This document shows, in pieces, positions 37,021 through 44,164 of a stretch of 64,000 nt of DNA. Below the pieces are notes generated by a model, which was not told the origin of the DNA, made no database searches, and saw nothing but the letters and a program-made list of their open reading frames with translations. How positions within the stretch are numbered: the stretch's first letter is position 1; each line of letters begins with the position of its first letter. Location of the stretch: positions 2,344,001 through 2,408,000 of the forward strand of contig NZ_AP018907.1 of NCBI RefSeq assembly GCF_003966715.1, given 5' to 3'. Origin of the DNA: Blastochloris tepida. GTDB taxonomy: Bacteria; Pseudomonadota; Alphaproteobacteria; Rhizobiales; Xanthobacteraceae. The translations under genes and the position numbers were made by a program.

Positions 37021-37331
37021 CCGCGGCGGCCGATCTTTCCACCCGCCTCGTCATCGAGGCGCCGCACGAGGTGCCGGACGGTGCGGGCGGCGTCACGCGC
37101 ACCTTCGTCGATGCCGGCCGGCTGTGGGCGAAGCTTGCGCCGCTGGCGATGGACGCGCGGGTGATTGCCGACAGCAGCCTCGGCGTGCTCACCCACCGTG
37201 CCACGGTGCGTGCGCGCGCGGAGCTTTCCACCGCGCATCGCCTGCGCCTCGGCGCGCGCCGCTTCCGCATCCGCGCCGTGCGCGACGCTGGCCGCTTCCT
37301 TGAGCTGTTGCTGGAAGAGGAGCGGGGGTGA
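37017..37331 (+). CDS. GTA head-tail adaptor protein (gp7)
   Basis: 104 residues from a GTG at 37017 overlapping the stop of gp6. LVIEAPHEVPDGAGGVTRTF, then GRLWAKLAPL and HRLRLGARRFRIRAVRDAGR match the phage head-tail joining family (Phage_H_T_join), a stopper or adaptor ring. The end is followed by a family E repeat before gp8. Confidence 0.88.
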   Translation: MTAAADLSTRLVIEAPHEVPDGAGGVTRTFVDAGRLWAKLAPLAMDARVIADSSLGVLTHRATVRARAELSTAHRLRLGARRFRIRAVRDAGRFLELLLEEERG

Positions 37332-37345
37332 TCGCCGATGCGCGG

Positions 37346-37473
37346 TCGCCCCCGGCGAGCACCGCGAGAGCGGTGCGAGGGAAGGGGGCCCATCGGTTGC
37401 GCCGACGCCGAAGACCGAAGGCGTTTCGTCCTGGGTTCCCTTCCCTCGCATGGCTTCGCCATGCTCGCCGGGA
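37346..37473. repeat. Family E extragenic repeat between gp7 and gp8
   Basis: Contains CGAGCACCGCGAGAGCGGTG, then TTCCCTTCCCTCGCATGGC and CCATGCTCGCCGGGAACGAC. A third copy of family E interrupting GTA genes that normally touch. Confidence 0.75.
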
Positions 37474-37525
37474 ACGACGGCGTCGTGCCTGCCCGCCTGT
37501 GCTCGCATGTATTCAAGGAGCCCCC

Positions 37526-37930
37526 ATGTCCGCCGCTGTCGCATTGCGCGCCGCGATCTTCGCCGCGCTCGCCAATGATGCCGCGCTCGCCGCCGTGCTG
37601 GGCGGCGCCAAGATTCATGACGAGCCGCCGAGGACGCTCGACTTTCCCTTCGTCACGCTGGGCGAGGCGGAGATGCGCGACGCCGCGACCATGACGGAAG
37701 GCGGCGAGGAGACCACGCTGACGCTACACGTCCATTCGCGCCAGGGCGGCCACCGCGAGGCGCACGCCGTGGTCGGCGCGGTGATGGAGGCGCTGATCGA
37801 CGCGCCGCTGCCGCTCGCCGGCCATCATCTGGCGAATCTGCGCGTCGCCACCGCCGATGTGCGCCGCGGCGAGGACGGTCGCACCTATCACGGCCGCATC
37901 CGCCTGCGCGCGGTGACCGAGCCGGCGTGA
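37526..37930 (+). CDS. GTA tail completion protein (gp8, DUF3168)
   Basis: 134 residues, ATG 37526 with AAGGAG 9 bases upstream. LRAAIFAALANDAALAAVLG, KIHDEPPRTLDFPFVTLGEA and TLTLHVHSRQGGHREAHAVV are typical of DUF3168 tail terminator proteins. Its end overlaps the region just before gp9. Confidence 0.9.
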   Translation: MSAAVALRAAIFAALANDAALAAVLGGAKIHDEPPRTLDFPFVTLGEAEMRDAATMTEGGEETTLTLHVHSRQGGHREAHAVVGAVMEALIDAPLPLAGHHLANLRVATADVRRGEDGRTYHGRIRLRAVTEPA

Positions 37931-37947
37931 TTTCAGGGGAGACGACG

Positions 37948-38355
37948 ATGCCCGCCCAGAAAGGCAAGGATCTGCTGCTCAAGGTGAACGATGGCGGAAG
38001 CTTCGTCACCGTCGCCGGCCTGCGCACCAACCGCTTTGCGCTCAACGCCCAGACCATCGACGTCACCCACGCCGAGAGTGCCGGCCGCTGGCGCGAGCTG
38101 CTGTCGGGCGCGGGCGTGCGCAAGGCCAGCGTCGCCGGCTCCGGCATCTTCAAGGATGCCGCGTCGGATGCGCGCCTGCGCCAGCTCGCCTTCGACGGCG
38201 AGGTCGCGAGCTTCCAGCTCGTGGTGCCGGATTTCGGCGTCATCGAGGGACCGTTCCAGATCACCGCGCTGGAATATGCCGGCCGCTTCGACGGCGAGGT
38301 GACGCACGACATTGCGCTGGAATCGGCCGGCGCGCTGAGCTTCACCGCGCTGTGA
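37948..38355 (+). CDS. GTA major tail protein (gp9, TP901-1 type)
   Basis: 135 residues from ATG 37948, preceded by AGGGGAG: MPAQKGKDLLLKVNDGGSFV, GLRTNRFALNAQTIDVTHAE, then AGVRKASVAGSGIFKD and ITALEYAGRFDGEVTHDIAL. This is the tail tube subunit. It should be followed by gp10, which is now beyond IS110 copy 2 on the other side of the inverted block; 79 bases after its stop comes IS110 copy 3. Confidence 0.92.
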   Translation: MPAQKGKDLLLKVNDGGSFVTVAGLRTNRFALNAQTIDVTHAESAGRWRELLSGAGVRKASVAGSGIFKDAASDARLRQLAFDGEVASFQLVVPDFGVIEGPFQITALEYAGRFDGEVTHDIALESAGALSFTAL

Positions 38356-38356
38356 C

Positions 38357-38434
38357 TCTGTCATCCCGGACGGCGCGCAGCGCCGAACCGGGATCGTCCT
38401 CCGAAAAGGCACTTCATCCTGAACACGATCCCGG
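38357..38434. repeat. Family D repeat interrupted by IS110 copy 3
   Basis: GTCATCCCGGACGGCGCGC / AACCGGGATCG is one full palindrome, followed by CACGATCCCGG, the left half of a second palindrome whose right half (CGCGTTGCTCGCCCGGGACG) lies beyond the element at 39593-39612. Confidence 0.8.
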
Positions 38435-38459
38435 GTTGGAACGGCGAACTGTGCTTTGA

Positions 38460-38615
38460 TGGGTGCACCGGCTCGGGGTGGCCACCCCGAGCCGGTGCGG
38501 GCGGCACGCCGTATCCCGGGTGAGCCTTCGAGGCCGTCGCGAGCAGAAGCGGCCGTCCGTCCCAAGCCAACCCGAACAGTTGCACGGGGCTTTTGACCCC
38601 GCTTCCAAGCCTGGG
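38460..38615 (+). ncRNA. Candidate bridge RNA of IS110 copy 3 (described in full)
   Basis: Non-coding left end. A perfect 34-bp palindrome is at 38465-38498 (arm GCACCGGCTCGGGGTGG). A putative target loop at 38513-38525 has ATCCCGGGT, identical to the left flank of the insertion sites including the GT core, then GAGC, the reverse complement of GCTC in CT-type target repeats. A putative donor loop at 38562-38583 has CCAAGC, the reverse complement of GCTTGG at the joined element ends, and ACAGTTGC, identical to the right element end. Paired guides for target and donor are what IS110-family bridge RNAs carry. No transcript or fold has been tested. Confidence 0.55.
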
Positions 38616-39584
38616 ATGCTTGCCATGCTGCCACACCCGACGCCGTTTGCCACCCACCTTGTGGGCATCGATGTCTCCAAGGACTGGCTCGACATCGCCT
38701 TCGACGACACCAAGGTCGAGCGCGTCGATAACACCCCCGCGGCTCTCCAGCGCTTGGCCAGGCGCCTGGTGAAGGCCGGGCTCACCACCGCCGGCCTGGA
38801 GCCGACCGGCGGCTATGAACGCCTGGCGGTCGCGGTGCTGCGCGAGGCCGGCCTCACCGTGCTGCAGGTCGACAGCTGGCGCTGCCGCCAGTTCGCCAAG
38901 GCCTGCGGCCAGCGCGCCAAGAGCGATCCGCTCGACGCCCGCATCATCCGCGCCTTCATGCTGCATCACCCCTGCCGGCCGTTCCCGGAGCCCTCGCAAG
39001 CGCAGAGCGACCTGACCGCCTGGGTGCGCGAAATCACCCGCGCCGAGGCCGACATCCGCCGCCTCGAGAACCGCAAGGCCCACCCCACCCTGGCGGCCAT
39101 CACCGCCCGGCTCGATGCCGAAATCGCCGCCCTGCGCGAGACCGTCGCCGCGGCCGAACAGGCCATCGAGGCGTTGATCGCCGCCGATCCGGCGATGGAC
39201 GCCAAGGCCAAGATCATCACCTCGGTGCCGGGGATCGCCAACAAGACGGCCCGCGTCCTGCTCGCAGAAGCTCCCGAACTCGGCCAGTTCAGCCCCCGCC
39301 AAGCCGGTGCCATCGGCGGCTGCGCACCCTATCGCAACGACAGCGGCAAAGCGCGGCGGCCGGCCCATATCGAGGCCGGACGCCGCGCGCTCAAGCGCGC
39401 CTGCTATCTCGCCGCCTTCGCCGCCATCCACTGGAACCCGTGGGCCAAACAGCTCTACGCCGACCTCAAAGCCCGCGGAAAACCCGCCAAGGTCGCCCTC
39501 ATCGCCATCGCCAGAAAGCTCCTGACCATCCTCAACGCCATGATTCGAGACAACAAACCCTGGCGAGACCCCAAAACCGCATGA
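38616..39584 (+). CDS. IS110-family transposase (copy 3)
   Basis: 322 residues from ATG 38616 (a second ATG at 38625 is also possible). DEDD residues lie in GIDVSKDWLD, LEPTGGYE and SDPLDARII; the C-terminal SVPGIANKTA and GGCAPYRNDSGK belong to the serine-bearing domain. Intact and probably active given four near-identical copies. Confidence 0.93.
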   Translation: MLAMLPHPTPFATHLVGIDVSKDWLDIAFDDTKVERVDNTPAALQRLARRLVKAGLTTAGLEPTGGYERLAVAVLREAGLTVLQVDSWRCRQFAKACGQRAKSDPLDARIIRAFMLHHPCRPFPEPSQAQSDLTAWVREITRAEADIRRLENRKAHPTLAAITARLDAEIAALRETVAAAEQAIEALIAADPAMDAKAKIITSVPGIANKTARVLLAEAPELGQFSPRQAGAIGGCAPYRNDSGKARRPAHIEAGRRALKRACYLAAFAAIHWNPWAKQLYADLKARGKPAKVALIAIARKLLTILNAMIRDNKPWRDPKTA

Positions 39585-39592
39585 CAGTTGCT

Positions 39593-39712
39593 CGCGTTGC
39601 TCGCCCGGGACGACGAAAACCCGCAGGGCGCAAAGGCGAAGCGTCTTGCGCCGATCACGACGCAGGGCCGGCAACGCAATGGCGGATTACGCTTCGCCAA
39701 TCCGCCTAGCCT
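39593..39712. repeat. Remainder of family D repeat plus family C repeat
   Basis: 39593-39612 is the right half of the split family D palindrome. 39618-39712 resembles family C with GGCGCAAAGGCGAAGCG and a looser inverse (TTACGCTTCGCCAATCCGCC). It lies just beyond the end of the terminase gene. Confidence 0.6.
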
Positions 39713-39715
39713 CGC

Positions 39716-41086
39716 TCACACCCGCCGCACCCTTGGCTGGGTGTCGGGCTCGGTGAGGCTGGTGAGCGCCCACACCAGCGCGTCGAGGCGGTCGGGCGAG
39801 CGGCCATCCGACAGGCCGTCATGGGCGAAGTCGGCCATCTCGTCCTCAAGCGCCGGGAAGGCGCCGGCGTGCGCCACTTTGCCCTGCTCGTAGAGCTGGG
39901 CGATCGGCTCGGCGCGCAACCATTTGCCGCGGCGGGCGTGGACGAGGCGCACCGGCACCGATGAATCCGCATCCGCGAACACGCTGCGCACCATCTCGCC
40001 GCCCTGGTTGGCCTCGGCGATCAGCGCATCGGCTTCGAGCCGATGATAGAGCGCGAGCGCCCGCGCCGCCCATTGCGCCGGGCGCAGGCCGCGCGCGGTG
40101 TCGTCGGCGAGCACGCAGAGCCGGCCGTCCTCGGTGCGCCCCGCCGCGACGATGCCGCAGGCGTCCGAGGTGCGGTGGGCGGAGGCCGGCGGATCGACCG
40201 CCACGACGATGCGGGCCAGCGGCGGCGGCACGGCGATGCGGCAGCGCTCGATCAGGTCGCGCGGAAACAGCGTGCCGGCGCGGTCCTCGATCAGCTCGCC
40301 CATCAGCTCCTGGCGGCCGAGCCGCGTGCCGCGATAACGGCCGACGATGGCATCGAGAAAGCCCGGCGCGAGGTTCAGCGCGTTCTCGGCGGTGGTCATG
40401 CGCGCCACCGCCACGCGCGGGTCGGCGACCAGCCGGCGCACGATCGGCACGGCGCGCGGCGTGGTGGTGACCACCTGGCGCGGCGCCTCGCCCAGACGAA
40501 GTGCGAACTGCAGCATGTCGAACGCCTCCTCGGCGCGGCTCCATTTGGCGATCTCGTCGCACCAGGCGGCGGCGAACTGCGGGCCGCGCAACTGCTCGGG
40601 ATCGTCGGCGGAAAAGGTCTGCGCCACCGCGCCGTTCGGCCATTCCAGGCGGCGGCGCGAGGGCAGCCAGCGCGGCCGCTCGAAGCGGGCATGGATGCGC
40701 AGCAGGCCGGAGACGCCCTCCACCATCACCTCGCGCACGTCGGCCGCCGTCTCGCCGACCAGCGCGATCGGCGAGGTCGGCGCGCGCGCGGCCGGCGGGC
40801 GGCCCAGCGCCAGCGCCCGCACCCATTCGGCGCCGGCCCGGGTCTTGCCCGAGCCGCGCCCGCCCAGCATCAGCCAGATCGTCCACGGTGCGCCATCGGC
40901 GGCGGCCGCGGGCGGCCACTGCGCCGGGCGCGCCCAGGAGCGCCATTCGTGCAGGAAGTCGTCGAGCTGGTCATCCGTCAGGCGGGCCAGGAACTCCCCC
41001 TCCCGGCCGCTCGCCTTCCAGCTCCGCCAGACGGCGCGCCAGCTCGGTCCGCAGCCCGGAATAGTCGCGAGGCAGGGTTCGGTCAT
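39716..41086 (-). CDS. GTA large terminase (gp2)
   Basis: About 456 residues from ATG 41086; an alternative ATG at 41176 adds 30 unrelated residues, and the true start is unclear because the gene overlaps gp1. The ATPase domain has Walker A LGGRGSGKTRAGAEW and Walker B region AAWCDEIAKW. The nuclease domain has VVAVDPPAS, ADALIAEANQGG and the closing DRLDALVWAL. It cuts host DNA into headful pieces and pumps it into the capsid. The next genes should be portal (gp3) and protease (gp4), but the downstream side is a repeat and then IS110 copy 3. Confidence 0.92.
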   Translation of the reverse strand: MTEPCLATIPGCGPSWRAVWRSWKASGREGEFLARLTDDQLDDFLHEWRSWARPAQWPPAAAADGAPWTIWLMLGGRGSGKTRAGAEWVRALALGRPPAARAPTSPIALVGETAADVREVMVEGVSGLLRIHARFERPRWLPSRRRLEWPNGAVAQTFSADDPEQLRGPQFAAAWCDEIAKWSRAEEAFDMLQFALRLGEAPRQVVTTTPRAVPIVRRLVADPRVAVARMTTAENALNLAPGFLDAIVGRYRGTRLGRQELMGELIEDRAGTLFPRDLIERCRIAVPPPLARIVVAVDPPASAHRTSDACGIVAAGRTEDGRLCVLADDTARGLRPAQWAARALALYHRLEADALIAEANQGGEMVRSVFADADSSVPVRLVHARRGKWLRAEPIAQLYEQGKVAHAGAFPALEDEMADFAHDGLSDGRSPDRLDALVWALTSLTEPDTQPRVRRV

Positions 41087-41540
41087 CGGAGTCTTCAGCC
41101 GGCGTCTGGGCCGGCGTTCGCACGGCCTTCCTGTCGAGCGCGGTGAGGCGCTCGATGGTGCGGGCGAGCACGGCAAGGGTGCGCGCCTCGCGCTCGGGCA
41201 CGAGGTCGGCGCTTCTGGTGGCGAGGCGGTCGGCGGCGGCAGCGACCTGCTCCTCGCAGGTGGCGAGCAGCTTGGTCACCATCGCCTCGCGCTCGCGGCA
41301 GGTGGCAAGCCCGGTGCAGGCGAAGCCGCGGTGGCGGCCGGGGCCGGCCTCGCCGCTGCGGCCGAGCCCGACCGGGCCGCGCCGCCGCTGCCAACCTTGG
41401 GCGATGGCGAGCTGGTTGAGCCGCCACAGCGACAGGCCGGCACCGGCGGCCAGAGCGGGCAGAGCCGGACCGCGGCGGTCCTCATAGAGGACGCGCAGGC
41501 GTTCGAGCTCCTCCGGCGCGGGCGGCGCGGACGAGACCAT
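40971..41540 (-). CDS. GTA small terminase-like protein (gp1)
   Basis: 189 residues. The N-terminal region looks like a helix-turn-helix (LPALAAGAGLSLWRLNQLAI, then GWQRRRGP), and the C-terminal region is a long helical segment (TKLLATCEEQVAAAADRLA, REARTLAVLARTIERLTAL). This is the layout of GTA gp1, shown in Rhodobacter to be the small terminase that pairs with gp2. Its 3' part overlaps the large terminase start by about 116 bases in another frame, longer than usual, so one of the two starts may be misplaced. First gene of the leftward GTA unit. Confidence 0.7.
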   Translation of the reverse strand: MVSSAPPAPEELERLRVLYEDRRGPALPALAAGAGLSLWRLNQLAIAQGWQRRRGPVGLGRSGEAGPGRHRGFACTGLATCREREAMVTKLLATCEEQVAAAADRLATRSADLVPEREARTLAVLARTIERLTALDRKAVRTPAQTPAEDSDDRTLPRDYSGLRTELARRLAELEGERPGGGVPGPPDG

Positions 41541-41737
41541 GGCAGAACCGGTTGTGCGTGAAATGAGGGCGGTGTTTGGGGGCCTCCCCCGGGCAGGACG
41601 GCCGGGGCGGGGACACCATCCACCGCACCCGGCCGTCTCCTTCCGAGGAGAGGAAGGCCCGAAGAGGCGAGGCTATCCCGGTTGATGAGGGCGCTGGCTG
41701 AGGACGCACCCGGGATAGCCTTCGGCTGCTCCGTAAG

Positions 41738-41774
41738 GAGCCCCGCCGCGCGCGGGGGAGCACGGCGGGGGCTC
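41738..41774 (-). other. Hairpin in the presumed GTA leader
   Basis: Arms GAGCCCCGCCG (41738-41748) and CGGCGGGGGCTC (41763-41774) pair with one extra G. If transcription starts near 41854 going left, this hairpin sits about 80 bases into a ~310-base leader, so it may affect early elongation or RNA stability. No U-tract follows. Confidence 0.35.
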
Positions 41775-41860
41775 TTGGCGGGCGGTTTCACCCACCGAAG
41801 CGGCGGCGCCAAGCCGAGGGGCGTATGGCGGCGCCAACCGCACTTGCGGAGCGTGCTGAC

Positions 41861-41889
41861 CTTGTACCCCAGCAGCGCGCGGCTGTCAA
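41861..41889 (-). promoter_or_regulatory. Sigma-70-like promoter for the GTA unit
   Basis: On the minus strand, TTGACA (41889-41884) and TACAAG (41866-41861) are separated by 17 bases. Reading leftward it would start transcription near 41854 and drive gp1 (start 41540) and gp2. The -35 is a perfect consensus; the -10 matches at 3 of 6 positions. After the inversion, this promoter no longer reaches gp5-gp9 in sense. Confidence 0.45.
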
Positions 41890-42295
41890 GGACTAAATGC
41901 CAATCCTGGGAAAAAAGGCTGCGACAGGCGGTCGCATCCCTGGTATAAAAGTACCCCGCCGAACACCCTTTCGGGGGAAATCGGCGCTGCTGCGGCCCTT
42001 CCTGCGGCGTTTTGCCCCGCAGCATTCGCGGTTTTTCCGGGGTGGTCCGCCGCCCCGCGCGCCGGGGACTCGCACCCCGCCTGCGCCGCCCAGCGGAACG
42101 GCGAGCGCGCAAGCTCGACCGCTGGGCGCCGCAGCTTCCCGCAGTGCGAACGGCCGCTTCTCAACCACAGCGCGCAGCGTCGCGCCGAAAGCCTGGCCGG
42201 CCGCCGGCCGGCAGGGTGATATTACCTTCGGCCGGCAGGGATTATCTTCGGCATTTCAGCGCATTTCCGGTCATCGTCCGGCGGTGCGCGGCTTG

Positions 42296-42530
42296 TCCGG
42301 ATGACGATCCCGACTCGGCGCTGCGCGCCGTCCGGGATGACAAGGCTCGGGAGAGATCGTCGTCCCGGGCAAGCACCGAAGGTGCGGGACCCGGGACCGT
42401 CTGCCGTCATGTCGTCGCCCCGGGCGAGCGGCTTTGGCCGTGAGACCAGGGACCGTTTTCAGGAAGGGGCGCTTTATCCGGAGGACGATCCCGGCTCGGC
42501 GCTGCGCGCCGTCCGGGATGACAAAACACG
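42296..42530. repeat. Two family D extragenic repeats
   Basis: GATCCCGACTCGGCGCTGC at 42305 and GATCCCGGCTCGGCGCTGC at 42487, each with an inverted GCGCCGTCCGGGATGAC arm, plus intermediate CGTCCCGGGCAAGCACCG and GGGACCCGGGACCG arms. They are uninterrupted examples of the repeat that receives the IS110 copies. Confidence 0.8.
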
Positions 42531-42614
42531 GAGAGACCGATCCCGCCGCCGCGCATAATCCCGGCGCATTCGCCGGCCACCAACATCGCCGCACCCACCG
42601 CCAGCCCCCCGCGC

Positions 42615-44039
42615 ATGACCGACGCCGCCCCAGAGCCCGCACAACGCCCCGCCCCGAAGCCCGCGCCGCCCGCCCGGGCCAGCGCCTCGCTGGCGCTGCG
42701 GCTGTTCGTGACGGCGGCGATCGTCACCACCCTGGTGCTGGCCGTGACCGGCGCCGGCCTGTCGCAGCTCTATTCCGACTCGGTGGAGCGGGCGTTCGAC
42801 CGGCGGCTCAACATCTATCTCAAGGCGCTGGTGGCCGAGGTCACGGTGTCGGAGGCCGACGCCGAGGACGGCGATCTCGGCGAGCCGCTGTTCGATCTGC
42901 CGCTGTCGGGCTGGTACTGGCAGGTGGCGCGCCTCGACAGCGACCCGCCGGCCGCCCGCGCCTCGCGCTCGCTCTACGACCACGCGCTGGAGCGGCTCGA
43001 CGCGCGCGACCTGGAGCCGGACGCCGACGGCGTGCGCCATGGCTATGCCGCGGGTCCGCGCGGCGAGACGCTGCGGGTGGCCGAGCGCACGCTCGACCTC
43101 GGCGAGGGCGGCCGGCTGCTGGTCGCGGTCGGCGGCGATGCCGGCGAGATCGCCGAGGAGGCCGCCCTGTTCGACCGGGCGCTCGCCGTCACCTTCGGCG
43201 TGCTCGCCCTGGCGCTGATCGTCTCGGCGCTGGTGCAGGTGCGCTACGGGCTCAGGCCGCTGCAGGCGCTGTCGCGCCGGCTGGTGGCGATCCGCGCCGG
43301 CTCGGCCGAGCGGCTGGAGGGGCCGTTCCCGCGCGAGATCGCGCCGCTCGCCGACGAGCTCAACGCGCTCATCGCCGCCAATCGCGAGATCGTCGAGCGC
43401 GCCCGCACCCATGTCGGCAATCTCGCCCATGCGCTGAAGACGCCGCTGTCGGTGCTGCTCAACGAGGCCGATGGCCGCGACGACGCGCTGGCCGCCAAGG
43501 TGCGCGAGCAGGTCACGTTGATGCGCCGCGACGTCTCGCGCCATCTCGACCGCGCCCGCACCGCCGCCCGCGCCGCCAACGCGGCGAGCCTCACCGAGGT
43601 TGCGCCGGTGATTTCCGGGCTGGTGCGCACGCTGGAGAAGATCCACGCCGAGCGCGCCCTCGCCTTCGCCATCCGGGTCGATCCCGGCGTGCGCTTCCGC
43701 GGCGAGCGGCACGACCTGGAGGAGATGCTGGGAAACCTGATCGACAACGCCGCCAAATGGGCGGCGGGCCGGGTGGAGATCGAGGTTTTTGCCGAGCCTG
43801 CGCCCGGCGCGGAGCGGCGGTTCCTGCGGGTGGTGGTCGATGATGACGGGCCGGGCCTCACCGCCGACCAGCGCGCATTGGTGGTGAAGCGCGGCCGCCG
43901 ACTCGACGAGACCAAACCCGGCTCGGGCTTCGGGCTCGCCATCGTGGTCGAGACCGCCGCCGATCATGGCGGGCGGCTGGTGCTGGGCAGCGCGCCGATC
44001 GGCGGCCTCAGGGCCGAGCTGATCCTGCCGGCGGGGTGA
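42615..44039 (+). CDS. PhoQ-like sensor histidine kinase, regulator not adjacent
   Basis: 474 residues. Membrane segments lie at about residues 30-52 and 192-214, with a periplasmic domain between them (DRRLNIYLKALVAEV...). HAMP follows, then the H-box THVGNLAHALKTPLSVLLNE (His272), a PhoQ-type sequence, and a HATPase domain with NLIDNAAKWA, VDDDGPGLT and GSGFGLAIVVE. No response regulator is beside it; the orphan PhoP-like regulator at 18971-19645 is the likely partner. Downstream, 125 bases away, is a glycine-zipper lipoprotein gene. Confidence 0.88.
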   Translation: MTDAAPEPAQRPAPKPAPPARASASLALRLFVTAAIVTTLVLAVTGAGLSQLYSDSVERAFDRRLNIYLKALVAEVTVSEADAEDGDLGEPLFDLPLSGWYWQVARLDSDPPAARASRSLYDHALERLDARDLEPDADGVRHGYAAGPRGETLRVAERTLDLGEGGRLLVAVGGDAGEIAEEAALFDRALAVTFGVLALALIVSALVQVRYGLRPLQALSRRLVAIRAGSAERLEGPFPREIAPLADELNALIAANREIVERARTHVGNLAHALKTPLSVLLNEADGRDDALAAKVREQVTLMRRDVSRHLDRARTAARAANAASLTEVAPVISGLVRTLEKIHAERALAFAIRVDPGVRFRGERHDLEEMLGNLIDNAAKWAAGRVEIEVFAEPAPGAERRFLRVVVDDDGPGLTADQRALVVKRGRRLDETKPGSGFGLAIVVETAADHGGRLVLGSAPIGGLRAELILPAG

Positions 44040-44164
44040 GGGTGTCTCGCGACACGCCCGCACCGCCCCTCCCCTCCAGCCCAGCTTTCGCCGGAATCGC
44101 GCCCTACCCGGGCGGCCCGGCCGCGATGCGGCCGGGTATCCAACGGTTTTTGCGGAGTTTCCCG

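Larger units (their letters stand above)
34009..38434. other. Inverted segment carrying GTA gp5 to gp9
   Basis: All GTA genes outside this segment (gp1, gp2, gp10-gp15) read leftward; gp5, gp6, gp7, gp8 and gp9 inside it read rightward. The borders are IS110 copies 2 (minus) and 3 (plus), over 99% alike by eye and in inverted orientation. Flipping the segment puts gp5 beside the terminase and gp9 beside gp10, which is canonical order. The simplest explanation is recombination between the two IS copies. Confidence 0.85.
38435..39592 (+). mobile_element. IS110-family insertion sequence, copy 3 (right border of inverted GTA block)
   Basis: 1158 bp on the plus strand, from the left junction GT at 38435 to the right junction CT at 39591. 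It splits a family D repeat like the other copies. It lies between gp9 and the terminase; in the re-inverted map it would sit between the terminase and gp5, exactly where portal and prohead protease genes are expected. The transposase has a few substitutions (GQFSPRQ instead of GRFTPRQ). Confidence 0.93.
41541..42614. other. Long non-coding region upstream of the GTA cluster
   Basis: 1074 bases with no convincing gene. 41541-41860 is the presumed leader of the leftward GTA unit with a strong hairpin. 41861-41889 holds a promoter-like pair. 41890-42000 is comparatively AT-rich with TATAAAAGTACCCCG. 42000-42295 shows short direct repeats (GGCCGGCAGGG... twice at about 42207-42250). 42296-42530 holds two family D copies. 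The PhoQ-like kinase begins at 42615. Confidence 0.6.

Noticed and set aside
32851..39592. Composite transposon carrying gp5-gp9
   Set aside because: Two IS copies flank the block, but its genes fit the surrounding GTA cluster exactly; inversion in place explains the layout better than import as a unit.
41541..42614. Possible tRNA or other structured RNA gene
   Set aside because: I looked for cloverleaf-like arms and a T-loop and found none; the pairing is explained by extragenic palindromes.
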